Shown in pieces: positions 33,836-44,199 of a stretch of 64,000 nt of DNA. Under the pieces are notes generated by a model. The model saw nothing but the letters and a program-made list of their open reading frames with translations, was not told the origin of the DNA and ran no database searches. How positions within the stretch are numbered: position 1 is the stretch's first letter; the number at the start of each line of letters is the position of its first letter. The translations under genes were made by a program, and so were the position numbers. Source of the DNA: Phorcus lineatus (lineage: Eukaryota; Mollusca; Gastropoda; Trochida; Trochidae); the NCBI GenBank assembly GCA_921293015.1, contig OV121084.1, positions 21,704,960 through 21,768,959 of the forward strand, in the 5' to 3' direction.

Positions 33836-35410
33836 ATGAATCTAACTCCACTAGACCCCATAGAGTTACAGAAAAACCATCATCGAAACTTAACTACTGT
33901 TTACTATGTCAATCTGAAAAAAAGAAGATCAAAGAATTCCTCATGGTGAAGGTAAAAAATTATTTCAAAGAGCGCTAAAGGGGTGATATCATGCTTTGGA
34001 TTCAAGCATCTACAATCAACAACTGTTCTTCAGGCGGATATCAAGCAGGCCTCATTTGCATTTAAAAATGACATTGATGTACTTTTGCACAAGAGGCTAG
34101 ATATCACAAGGCATTTCACAGCTGATACATTGTTTGTGAAACACAGAAATCATCAAGTAATAACTATCATCAACTTGCATTTCAACAATTGATGGAAACA
34201 CTATTACCAGATCTTGCACAAGGGAGAGCCTTTGACATGAATGAAATCCTTGAACAAAATCAAATATTTCCAATCAAACAACTTCCAGAAGATACAGTAT
34301 CATCATTCTAAAACATAAACTGTAGGCAAAGATTGAAGCTCAGCATGGGGATCCGATTGTTTTCATATGGACTTCTACAACAAGACCCGAGCTTGTCGTA
34401 AGTCATACAGTGCTGGGGCCCCTTTCACGAAGCCCTAAGGTGATTGTAAGTGCACTGTTAAAGCATGGGAGTTAAGGTTAACCTTAGTTAAGGTTGCTTT
34501 GTGAAAGGAGGCCCAGATACAAGATATAATCGGAATATTTGCCAGCTCTCATGAGTTTCCATTGGACACCCCAAATGAAAAGGCCAAGCAAACTTTCAAT
34601 CTGAGCTCAACATGTCTTGACGCTGCAAATTATCTACGATTCCACAGACATCCCTTCAGCCATAATGAAGTTCAGAGATTTGATGCCAAGTGGACAGACA
34701 TCTTGTTGGATCAGGAGGTCACAGCTGAGTACCGTCAAACTTCAACACTTCAACAGAGTCAGTCATGAATGCAAAACACCATGATGTTGTAAAAATGGTA
34801 CCGAACTAGACAGCCACACTTGATTCAGGCACCTTTAGCAGTTTTGTCAGCCAATGGAAGAATACAATGCCAAAGACTATTAAAGACATGAAACCTGATA
34901 AACTACTAGAATGGCCACCTATGGCAGGCAAAGGTCCAGGACTACAACATCTAACTTGGGAAGGTTGATATGTTCCATATGAAACTCTCTTGGACTGTAT
35001 ATCATGCGACAATGACAACCGACACGAACATCAGACAGACTAACATTGGATAGTGTCCCATGATTCCTGCCTCTGCAGTAGATTTCAATACAGTTTATGA
35101 CTCTATACTATGATGAAAGCCTTTCAGCGCATGTTCCTTTGCTCTTGGACAAGAATGGACCTTGGAAACATATGATGAGGTCATTTACAGCAAAGCACAG
35201 ATGATAGTGGAATTTCAGGAGGATGGGTTAGAGATGGGAGGTTTTCATAGAGCAATGAACTTCATCGGCAATAGTGGGCATATCATGAAAGAAAGTGGAT
35301 AATTTGAAGACATTCTTGTGGAGTCAAAACTTTATGGACCTGCAGTTGTAAATCAACTCATGAAAGGAGAGGCCTATAACCGAGGTGTTAAGAGTTCACA
35401 AAATTAGTAA
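33836..35410 (+). pseudogene. Degraded protein gene of the large TIR element, family unknown
   Basis: A 116-base exon (33836-33951) between ttaatttttcag and AAG|gtaaaa encodes a CLLCQSEKKKIKEFL segment with a C-x2-C pair. Further pieces in shifting frames are NDIDVLLHKRLDIT and TADTLFVKHRNHQ (34060-34160), MNEILEQNQIFPIKQLP (34240-34290), a piece with PNEKAKQTFNLSSTC and HNEVQRFDAKWTDILL (34560-34720), SAVDFNTVYDS...LYDE (35075-35115) and GGFHRAMNFIGNSGHIM, LYGPAVVNQLMKGEAYNRGV (35225-35395). The GGFH...G-x-I-M...RGV pattern recalls uncharacterised repeat-encoded proteins of marine invertebrates, but I cannot name the family. Stops and shifts make it a pseudogene. Whether it is a DDE transposase is open. 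Confidence 0.6.
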
Positions 35411-36689
35411 TTAATTAGGAATTAGCCTTTGTGAACTCATTAGTTTAAAAAATTTAATTTCATTCCTTGTTTTACATAGGATAATGTTAGATTTAAATAT
35501 TAACAGCATGAAAATGCTAGATCTTTCATGACATCTTCTTGGTGTTTGAATCAGTCCATATAAACAGACATCCATTGTGTGCATGATGGACGACCCTCCC
35601 TGGATTACAGCCAAATTACAATTGTCATGTAAGTTAATATGACCAAATCATGTCAATAATGCAAAGAGTCCACTAATGAAAACATATTCTCTTATCTGTT
35701 GTATCATTGAGTGTAAAAAGTTCACCTGAAAACATTAAAATACTTTTTTCAGAAAAAATACAGTTTTCTTTCATTTTTTTATGTTTTAGCCCAAAAAACA
35801 CTATTAAGGTGTGAACAAATAAAATGATTTACTTTCAGAATAAACACTCATGTATAATGTATAGTTCTATATGCTTAAACAGTCAATTGTAGAATCAAAA
35901 TCAAATTTATAAAATAAAACACTATTTTCCTGGATTTTTAGAGTTTTTTGGGCGAAAAACGCCTTTTTTTAGAAAATTGCACCACTACAAAACTTGACAT
36001 CCCCCTGAATTATGATATATAGGTATAATGGAGGCTAAAAATGCATTCATTGTTTTTCTAGCCGATGGGGTGAGCAAACTCCTTAATTAGAGCCCTTTTT
36101 GAGTTTGGCTGGTGGACTATATCTAAAATAGTTCTTTTTATGATGCTAATATCTGAAATCGAAACATGATATTCATCATGAAATTGAGTTATTTTTGTTA
36201 TTAAATGGAATATACATCCGGCACAACATTGCTCAATGTTTGCAGGTATATTTTGATGTTGTGCATTTGTGATTTTCTTACACATACTATTAGGAGTTTT
36301 ATCCTTGTTTCCTGGAAAAGATTAACCTCGATTACATCAGGTTATCATGGGTAAGATTTTACCAAAATGAAATAAATCATTAAATAATCTTTGTCAAAAT
36401 TATTTTTATTAGTAGTATCAAATTATAAAATCTTTAAAAGAAAGTAAACAATTAAGATAAACATATTAGCATAATTGATTAGATGGTTGTAGTTAGATGC
36501 CTTTTTGTAAAATACTTGAAATATATTACAATATATCCAATGAATTAAGCTAATATATTTGTCTTTGTCCTATATTATTTTTTATATATGAAATGGTAGT
36601 ACATTGTTTATTCAATTGATTTTAATGAAGTTTTGGTAATATCTCGCTAATTGTAATTGAGACCACATTGACAGAAACATAAGAGGATA

Positions 36690-36950
36690 AAGGACTATAA
36701 AACGTCCAATAGGCGTCTATTAAACGTCTAATAGACGTCTATTAAACGTCTAATAGACGTCTATTAAACGTCTAATAGGCGTCCATAAAACGTTCTCTAG
36801 ACGTCTATTAAACATCCAATAGAAGTCTATTAAACGTCTATTTGACGTGTACTTTTAGATGTCTTCTAAACTTTCATTTTAGACTAAATTTAGACGTCTT
36901 TTCAACGTCTTCGTAAGACGTTGTTTAGACGTCTTTACTAGACGTCTTTG
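36690..36950 (+). repeat. Subterminal array of AGACGTCTATTAAACGTCTA units
   Basis: From 36702 a unit of about 21 bases (acgtctattaaacgtctaat plus one) is repeated three times almost perfectly and then decays over about 100 bases into scattered GACGTCT palindromes up to 36945. The left end of the element has only three or four dispersed GACGT units (29621-29760). The palindromic units could be transposase-binding sites of the TIR element or a slippage-expanded tract. Confidence 0.85.
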
Positions 36951-36964
36951 TGCCAGCTGGGAAG

Positions 36965-37185
36965 CTTGCTAATATATTCTAGAGTTAAGACGTCTACATT
37001 GATATTTCTCCCAAGGGTCTGGTTGACAGACTGTAAAAGAGCGAGAAGTGCTGGTAGTCATGTCCCTGACTGTAGAATATTTGAGCCTACAATACAGTCT
37101 AGGTCTTCGTTTAGCAAGTCTAGTTTAAAATGTTTAAAGTGGGGCTCCATAAGAATTTCTTTAAAAAAATCAGATACATGAAATT
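36965..37185 (-). pseudogene. Unrecognised degraded reading frame beside the TIR element
   Basis: The minus strand from about 37185 reads EILMEPHFKHFKLDLLNED, then LDCIVGSNILQSGT, a stop, and LPALLALLQSVNQ with NVDVLTLEYISKL ending at the TIR element boundary. The amino-acid composition looks coding-like and only one stop interrupts about 70 codons. The family was not recognised. It may be a repeat-encoded C-terminus cut by the insertion at 36961. Confidence 0.35.
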
Positions 37186-37690
37186 TAGCCTTACAGGGGA
37201 GTATAATATCACTGTTCAAAATTTGGTTTCAATCAGGATGGTGGTTGCAGCTACAACTTTAACTCATCCGAAAAAGTTTGTTTTAAAAGTTATCTAAGGT
37301 TGTTCATTTATTCACTTTATTGAAAAGACGCAATAGCCGACTACGAAAAAGAGTTCATGTCGTGTATCAACCTCCTCTTATCGGTGTAGGCTCGGTGAAA
37401 TACATTTTTGGAAACGTTAAATGTACGCGACAAATTAAAATCCGAGTTTTGCATCAGTTAAAACGATATAATATTTTGATATTTACAGAAATATCTAATT
37501 AAATCAAGATTGAGAATTATGTAGACATAGACGGTTTTGTTTTAAATATTAAGTTTTAGCAAGACCGAGCATGAATATACTGGTGTAAAGAAGTGGTTGA
37601 CTTGTGTCTTTTGAACCAAATTCACCAGAAGCCTTTATGGAATATAATTAGTCGTGGCGATTACAGCATCGCCATGTCATGTGCGTTTAA

Positions 37691-39259
37691 AGAGCCACTC
37701 CGTGAGTTGTTGGAGTCATATATGCCAAACTTAATCAATGGTGTCATTTGATCGCGAAGTATCGACTGTTACCAAAAACACACATTTTGGCTTTAGAATT
37801 AAGAAACAGTGGTTTGCGAGGTATTTTTGTCACAGAAGAAATTGAAGATATTCTTTTGCTGTTGTTTGCTGGCGATGTAGTGTTGGTTGACGATACAGTT
37901 GTTGGTTTGCAACATAAATTGGATTTCTTGCATAATTAGCCTACTGTTTGAAAATATTTGATACAAAGATAATGCCAATAATGTTATATGGTTCCGAAAT
38001 TTGGGGGTTTACTTTCAGAGGTGAAATCTAGAAAGTTCCAAATTTGTTCTTTAAGAGGTGTCTATTTTTGAATTTACTCCAAATCGTGTTGTACTAGGCG
38101 ATGTTGGAAGGCATCCGGTTTGTATAAATTACTTCAGTCGCTGTGTTGGATTTTGGTGTCGGCTTCTGTGTATGGACAGAAGTCGGAATCCTAAAGCATG
38201 CTACGAAATGCTTAAGTTACAGGATAGCAATGGTAAAGTTAACTTGGTAACAGGAATTCGTATGTTATTGTTTTCAATGTAATTTTCATATGTTTGGATA
38301 TCGCAGGATTTTGGCAATTATGATTTATTCATGCAGACTTTCCTGGTACGCTGTAAAGATATTCAGTTCCAAGATTGGCATAGCAGACTTGTTGAAAGGA
38401 ATGCTTTCAGATTCTACTCTAGCTTTAAATCGCTGTTACATACAGAGAAATATGTTTTAGAATTATTTTGTCAAAAGGATCTCCTACGAATACTTTGTAA
38501 ATTAAGATTCCAGTCACACAAACTTAAGATTAGTAAATTAAGGTACGACAATGCTATTGATAATGATCAGCTTTTATGTATTAATTGTAATATGAAGGTA
38601 ATAGAAGATGAATATCATTTTTTATTAGTCTGCCCCTATTATAGGCATTTACGGGAAAAACGTATTCCTCCATACTATTTCATATTCCCTTCAAGGGAAA
38701 AATTTTACAAGATATTATCTTCTAGCAATCCTGAGCATATTAAAAATCTGTCCATTTATTCGAAAAGAAAACTGCCAATATAATTAATGTAAACTTGACA
38801 TGCGACGATTTTGAGCTGTATTTTCATGTGCTTTTGGCCTTTTCACGGATTAAACTTGTCTTGTCTTGTCAAAACAAAAAAAGAAAAGACACATTTTAAA
38901 GCTTGTTTTTACAGTGACACTATGAAGGTAGAACGTCGCAATCAAAACCGGACAGTGGCGTGCGTCAAATAGTCAAACGTTATTTTGGAGACTTATCTAA
39001 ACAGCCAGGAGGGCAATTAGGAGTTGGTAGTGTTTGTTAGGTTGTATCACTAGTATCCATATATATATTGGACGTGATATCTACACCTCTGTGCATTTAT
39101 AAGGCTGTTTATAGATTTTCATGGAAAACCAGTATTTGTCATATATATGTCTTTTGGACATGAAATGTTAAGATGTTTTGATTTTATATCACCACATTTT
39201 ATGACATTTAGTTCGTTTCAAAGATAAAAAATATGTTATGAAAATCACGGAGTGGCTCT
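37691..39259 (-). mobile_element. TTAA-flanked MITE, copy 2, split by a LINE
   Basis: This copy has perfect ends AGAGCCACTCCGTGA (37691-37705) and its complement (39245-39259), with TTAA at 37687-37690 and 39260-39263. It is inverted relative to copies 1 and 3. After removal of the LINE at 37789-38888 and one target duplication, the element is about 460 bases. It preserves the segment around 'gacttatctaaacagccagg' that is interrupted in copy 1, so it serves as the empty-site reference for the 16964-17585 insertion. Confidence 0.9.
37789..38888 (+). pseudogene. 5'-truncated LINE (RT palm to C-terminal knuckle)
   Basis: Plus-strand frames give NSGLRGIFVTEEIEDILLL and LLFAGDVVLVDDTVVGLQ, the RT region around the active site, where the expected FADD reads FAGD so one catalytic aspartate is lost. 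MPIMLYGSEIWGF (about 37972), NRVVLGDVGRHPV, and a long final frame 38331-38783 with the knuckle CINCNMKVIEDEYHFLLVC follow. Identical acacatttt copies at 37780-37788 and 38889-38897 are the target duplication. The 3' end has cttgt repeats followed by an A-rich tail. It is truncated, frameshifted and catalytically dead. It belongs to a different LINE family from the 47-53 kb copy. Confidence 0.88.
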
Positions 39260-39263
39260 TTAA

Positions 39264-39326
39264 GATAATATGTCTAAAAGAAATAAAACGTTTTCCGCTT
39301 CACTAACTTGTTATTTTGGCTTCAGG
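39264..39326 (+). repeat. 63-base segment repeated at 45338-45400
   Basis: The segment 'atatgtctaaaagaaataaa' through 'tgttattttggctt' occurs here and at 45338-45400 with three or four differences. Read from the internal ATG it is an open frame starting MSKRNKTF. This copy ends in CAG|gtgagt, a perfect splice-donor look-alike, while the other copy reads straight on. It borders the TTAA of MITE copy 2, and the other copy carries an uninterrupted TTTAA at the equivalent place. Confidence 0.7.
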
Positions 39327-39904
39327 TGAGTTATCAATGCACAAAGACACATTCCCCTCGCCCCATAACACACTTAGATCTTGTTGTATCTTATTTCATC
39401 TATTTTTATGTATCTTACACGTGTATATTCATTCATAATATCGAAGTAAGTGTAAGTTTTCAAACAGTCGTCTGCTGGCGCAACCTGTTTGTTCGAAAAG
39501 TCGAACCAGGAATTATGTAATGTGTCAGTTATTATATTTCTTATGTAGATAAACATATTCTTTGATGATTTATCTTTAAATGGGCTAAGTAGTTTTATCA
39601 AGAAAGTAAGGAGATAAGGCGCTTAGCGTCCCTTGGATGTAGCTTAGAACGGAAGTAAACAAACGAAACGATGTATCGCTTGGTTAATTTACTTTGCGTC
39701 AGTTGGTATCTCAACACATAATAATCAGATTCATGGTAATGTGGGCATTGTCCTATTATAGCATGTTTCCGGCCTATAAAGTATAATGTATTTAACGTAT
39801 ATTCAAACACTCTCTATATATAAAATGAGAAAGGTCATGCATTATCCTGTCATGTTCATTAACTTCGCAATATGTTAACTAACCTGTTGGTGTGCCCCTT
39901 CTGT

Positions 39905-40340
39905 ATTTATGATATGGTCCCCAAAAGAAATCCTTTTTCCGGCCAGGTAAACAATGTTGCTAGTAGAATCTTCCCTACATATACTGCTGTTGTAGATGCA
40001 TATGCATTTTTTCACTGTATTTTATGACACTCTCCCCCCAAAACTACCAAGCCCCTTTTTCTTTACCATATGGTCCCCAAAAGGAATCCTTTTCCGGGCA
40101 TGTAAACAATGTTGCTAGAAGAATCTTCCCATATATACTCCTGTTATAGGTTGCATATGCATTTTTTCTATATACTTTATGACACTTTCCCCCCAAAACT
40201 ACCAAGCCCCCTTTTCTATATTATATGGTTCCCAAAAGAAATCCCTTTTCCGGGCATGTATAAACAATCTTGCTAGAAGAATCTTCCCATATATACTCCT
40301 GTTATAGGTTGCATATGCATTTTTTCAATATAGTTTATAT
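39905..40340. repeat. Tandem array, 155-base unit, about 2.8 copies
   Basis: The landmark 'tatggt-ccccaaaag-aatcc' recurs at 39913, 40069 and 40224 (spacing 156 and 155), followed each time by 'ttttccggg', 'gtaaacaat-ttgctag-agaatcttcc' and 'catatgcattttttc'. Copies are well conserved. The last 25 bases of the unit (actcctgttataggttgcat on) are found inverted at 40664-40690. Confidence 0.9.
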
Positions 40341-40343
40341 AAA

Positions 40344-40660
40344 CTCTTCAAAAAAAGAAACTTGACACTGACTTTCAAAGTTCAATATAAAGACCACAGA
40401 TGCAAGTTAAAAATTGAAATGAAAACTAAAACGCTGTTTGAAGATCTCTGTTCAATAAATTTTATTCAGAATAAGCATGATCTTGAAATGCACAGGTGCA
40501 CAAGTGTTTCAACATCACAGGGGTGCACAAATGTCAGTATCGGGTATGGCCACCATTGGCATTGATTATTCCTTGGCACCGACGACCCATGGATGCAATC
40601 AAGTTATCAACCACAGCCTGTGGAATGTTCTGCCATTCGAAAGTGTCATAAACTGCATTG
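40344..40660 (-). pseudogene. Tc1-like transposase C-terminus and element end
   Basis: On the minus strand, 40650-40540 encodes EWQNIPQAVVDNLIASMGRR followed by a segment ending NGGHTRY and a stop, the characteristic C-terminal end of Tc1-type transposases. The sequence then continues to a terminal 'actcttcaaaaaaagaaac' block (40350-40370 on the plus strand), which looks like the Tc1-type terminal inverted repeat. The DDE core is not present upstream, so this is a 5'-deleted remnant. Inverted 25-base copies of the minisatellite end flank it at both sides. Confidence 0.8.
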
Positions 40661-40699
40661 ACAATATGCATATGCAACCTATAACAGGAGTATAATTTA

Positions 40700-43370
40700 A
40701 AGCAATGTCATAACATCGGGGAAAGGATGTACGAAAAACACTGCTCTTTACGGTATGGCAGGGCAATTTTCACGGGATATGATTTAACGCACTTCTATGT
40801 TGTCTTAAGTATACTCATAAAAGTTAAATCATGACTCCCCAAATATTTACCAGAATGTACTTAGCAAATAATGAACCCGATAAGAATGAAACGCACCTTT
40901 TCTGCAGCGATCTTCCGATTGTCGCTGTGAGAAGAGCAAACACAGACAACGTACAGTGACATTCAAAAGCTCTTTTAATTTCAGATTCTCCTCAACAGTT
41001 TTATCCAGATGTTTGAATTCTTGAAATACTTCTTATCCTATGTGGGAATATTTGGATGGACGTCCCCGTCGTTTAGTGTACATGAATGTATTGCGTTGTC
41101 CAGACAAATGTAATGTGACTTCATCCCATACTGTACAGTGGCTTTTAATGAAAAAAGCACTTTACACTTGTCTTTCTACGACACCCAAGGTGTACTGAAA
41201 AGTCCTGGTGGAGCGAAAACTCTTTCACAATCCGTGGGCAAAACCAATTCCACTTTTTGTATTACCCGAATAATTTTGGTATTAATACGGAGTACCAATT
41301 TCGACAAGAAAACCTTGATGCGAAGCATCAACACGGCGCCAGAGCCATTTTTACAAATCGTTTTAGAGCATTATATTTCAGAGACTGAATATTAGTCTAA
41401 GATAAATATAATGCCTAGGCTGACATCAGATTTGTATACACATCATACAATTAATAGAAATTTACTTTTGAAAAGGAATTTTGATACTAACAAATTCAAA
41501 ATCCAGAACATGATTCAATGACATTTAAATTTAATCATTTAATGTATTCTTCATGCCATTATTTTCTGAATGCAGTTAACATTTAACAGTTAACAGTCAC
41601 AAAGTGCAGTAATCGGCATAGCTGCAGAGCTGTAGCTATATAACCTCTTCCCCCAGTATCATCGAGTTTATAGCTACAGAGTCTACACATGAAAAACCTA
41701 ACCAATTTCCATATTCAATCGGTACTGTACCTTCTCTTTCAAGAGTCTTTCACACCGAACAAAACAGCCCTGTAACTATTCATTAACGATAAAATACTCT
41801 TCAACTGTTATGTATTATGACCGCATATAATTTTTTTTCATATAATCATCATAATATTAGTTTTACCGTTTGTTTATTTTTACATTCACTGCAACTCAGC
41901 GGTACGGTGACACCATCTTGAGTCTATTTTTAGATAATGCTAATTACTTAGAATTCCCCTTTACGGTCACGTGATGTGTAAATTCAAGACTGGTCACTGA
42001 CATAAGAAACGAGTGCGTAAAATATATGCAGTAAAAGCGGGGACGCAATCGATGTTTTGATGAAGACGTAACAGGTAGTCGGCGACTTTCAGATTAAACT
42101 TTGTCTAAATATAGTATGTAAAGCCGATGATTGAATCTATTTAATTTGCATCTAGTTATCAAACAGTGTAACAGCACTTTATTGTAAAGCTGTATCGTTC
42201 TCCTTTGAAAATTAGATTTTTAAAAATTACTTGTTGACCATTAATATATCGTTTAAGCCTAGGTATATGATGTTTTGGAAACCTTGAGTTTATTAACCGT
42301 CACATTTATTGATATACGATCAGTGGGGTTGAATCGATCAAAATCCCATGAACACAAACAAATCCCCTAAAAATAAATGAAGTCAAAGAAAAGAAAATAA
42401 AGTATGTCACATCGAAAACCCACTCGTTAGTCGTTACATTTAGCTTAAACCTGTCAACCTGCAGTTTAAATTATTTTACGATAACTGGTTTGATATTTTT
42501 TTTTTTTAAAAGAATGATTTTAAAGGTAGCCTTCTCAGTCTTTAGAAACATTACGATAGTCGATTGCTGGTATCTAAAAAATTCGAGTTCTAAGAATAAA
42601 AAAGATGCCCCAACAACGCAATTTGGTTATCTTTAAACATTAAAAACAAAATTTACATCAGTATCAAAGAGAGAACATAAATTATCATTATGTGTATTTC
42701 ATACATGTTCTATGATAAACAAATTCCTATCTTGATACGTAGTTTCCGTCACTGATTGTTAGTTTTTTTTTTTAAATATGAAAATATATCGATAAACGGG
42801 TTAATTTAATACATGGAGTTAGAGTTTGAAAAAAAGGAAGAAGATATAATTCCTATCTTTCCTTCAATGTATTTATGTATCTCATTATTGAATAACATTT
42901 TCACTGTGTATTTTCCAAGAAAGAAATTGCGAATATTTTGCGGAACTTGAAAATGATAATGAATCCACTGGTAGAAAAAAGCAATAAGGAGACTTTTTAG
43001 ATATCAAATATCAATAATTTGTTTGTCTTTTCTAAGGTATAACGTGACTTTCTTGTGGCATATATATATTTGATCTAATAAATGAAGCCTAATAATTCAT
43101 GTCGAAGTTCAACACTTGCAAGCCGATGCGAATAAGAAAGGCGATCGACATGGGGACGGCAGTGATTAAGACTATCCAAGTAAGAAAACAAGTGTTATAC
43201 AATTTTTAAAAAAATTAGATTAACGAAAACTTATAGGCATATGATATGTTCAAATTCAATGGTATGCTTCTGCTGAAACTCTTGAAAAGAAGCAGGTAGA
43301 GACAGTAGCCCAGTTTGCGTAGCTATCGTCTTGATAACGTGTCTTCGTTCCGTGACGTGATTCTCGCTCA
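40700..43370. other. No gene recognised
   Basis: AT-rich sequence. The minus strand near 41080-41060 contains a short KRRGRPSKYS peptide resembling an AT-hook, but no longer frame or splice context supports it. A 'gtcacgtgat' E-box lies at 41968. Nothing else stands out. Confidence 0.5.
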
Positions 43371-43385
43371 TTTGCATACGTAAAC

Positions 43386-43595
43386 AAGATGGCGGCTTTT
43401 ATGAACGGAAAAACTTAGAAGACAAATTTTCAGGCTTAAAATTATATTAATTATCGGCGTTAACGTTAAAGTAATCATTTGATGTTGGAAACATAATTCT
43501 CATCTGTAATTGGTCCAAATATTAGAGCGTTTGGTCATTTCATTTTCTGGTTACTCCAACATTAACGCCAGCGAACCCAGATTTGGTTCGCACAG
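43386..43595 (+). promoter_or_regulatory. Possible promoter: AAGATGGCGGC element and splice donor
   Basis: AAGATGGCGG at 43386-43395 matches the YY1-type initiator and is followed by a C. The first downstream ATG frame (MAAFMNGKT) stops after nine codons. CAG|gttag at 43595|43596 is a plausible donor closing a ~200-base non-coding first exon. No downstream exon was recognised, so this may be a chance match. Confidence 0.25.
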
Positions 43596-44170
43596 GTTAG
43601 TTTTTCTAAGGATGTGTCTGCAGCCAAAAAGGCGACGTCAGGGTATCAAAGAGCCTATTTTGGCAAAGCAACTGTAGCTATAATCGGCATTGATGATCTG
43701 AATAAATTTTTCAAAGATGCTTTATTATCAAGTTTATACATTTATGAATTCTTTGTCACAAAGATAACAGTTGGGGTAAGTTTTAAAGCAATATATCAAC
43801 AAAAAGGGGAGCAAGTCATTAGAATGAAACTGTATCCCATAAAGAGGCCCCCCTCTACCGGCACTTCATTGTCTTAGCCTGGCAGTGTCCCTGAATCGCT
43901 TATTGATGAGCTGTTCGGAAAATAGGTCATGCTAATTATAAACTTTGTCTCCCTCTTATAATTGTATGAGAACAAAAAACAATCTTAAATGGATAACCAT
44001 GTCTTTTAAAAAAGAAAAATATTTTTTTAAATCATACTATATAGTTTTCTAGTACATCTTAATAAATCAATTGCGGTGAAACATATTTTTATCACAAAAT
44101 AGAAATTCATTTCACACTTCCGGATGCTCCCCATTCCCTATAAGATTTCCCCAAACCTATCACAAATAAA

Positions 44171-44191
44171 GCACGGCGCCTGGCGCCGTGC
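44171..44191. repeat. Perfect 21-base GC-rich palindrome
   Basis: Two exact 10-base inverted arms, gcacggcgcc and ggcgccgtgc, are separated by a single t. It stands out in very AT-rich surroundings and follows aataaa directly (44165-44170). It would form a tight hairpin. There is no U-run and no gene next to it, so a terminator or histone-type 3' end is not supported. Confidence 0.85.
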
Positions 44192-44199
44192 AATCAGAA

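Larger units (their letters stand above)
29610..36961 (+). mobile_element. 7.35-kb DNA element with long TIRs and an intron-containing gene remnant
   Basis: The left end reads CCCAGCAGGCACAAGACGTC and the right end, reversed, reads CCCAGCTGGCACAAAGACGT. Both continue into AGACGTCTA-type palindromic units. Homology between the two sides resumes further in: 31495-31625 matches the reverse complement of 35968-36112 over 'tagtccaccagcca', 'tgctcacccc', 'agctagaaaa' and 'gatgtcaagttt-g-agtggtgca'. The inverted termini therefore reach 1-2 kb inward, with much divergence. Between them lies a broken plus-strand gene (31751-35410), and two small MITEs sit in its first intron. The superfamily is not identified. 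Confidence that it is one element rests on matching ends and the internal inverted match. Confidence 0.72.

Noticed and set aside
43614-43877. ORF of 87 codons ending in a possible donor as a real exon
   Set aside because: It needs a non-ATG start, no domain is visible, and the nearest acceptor does not match the frame.
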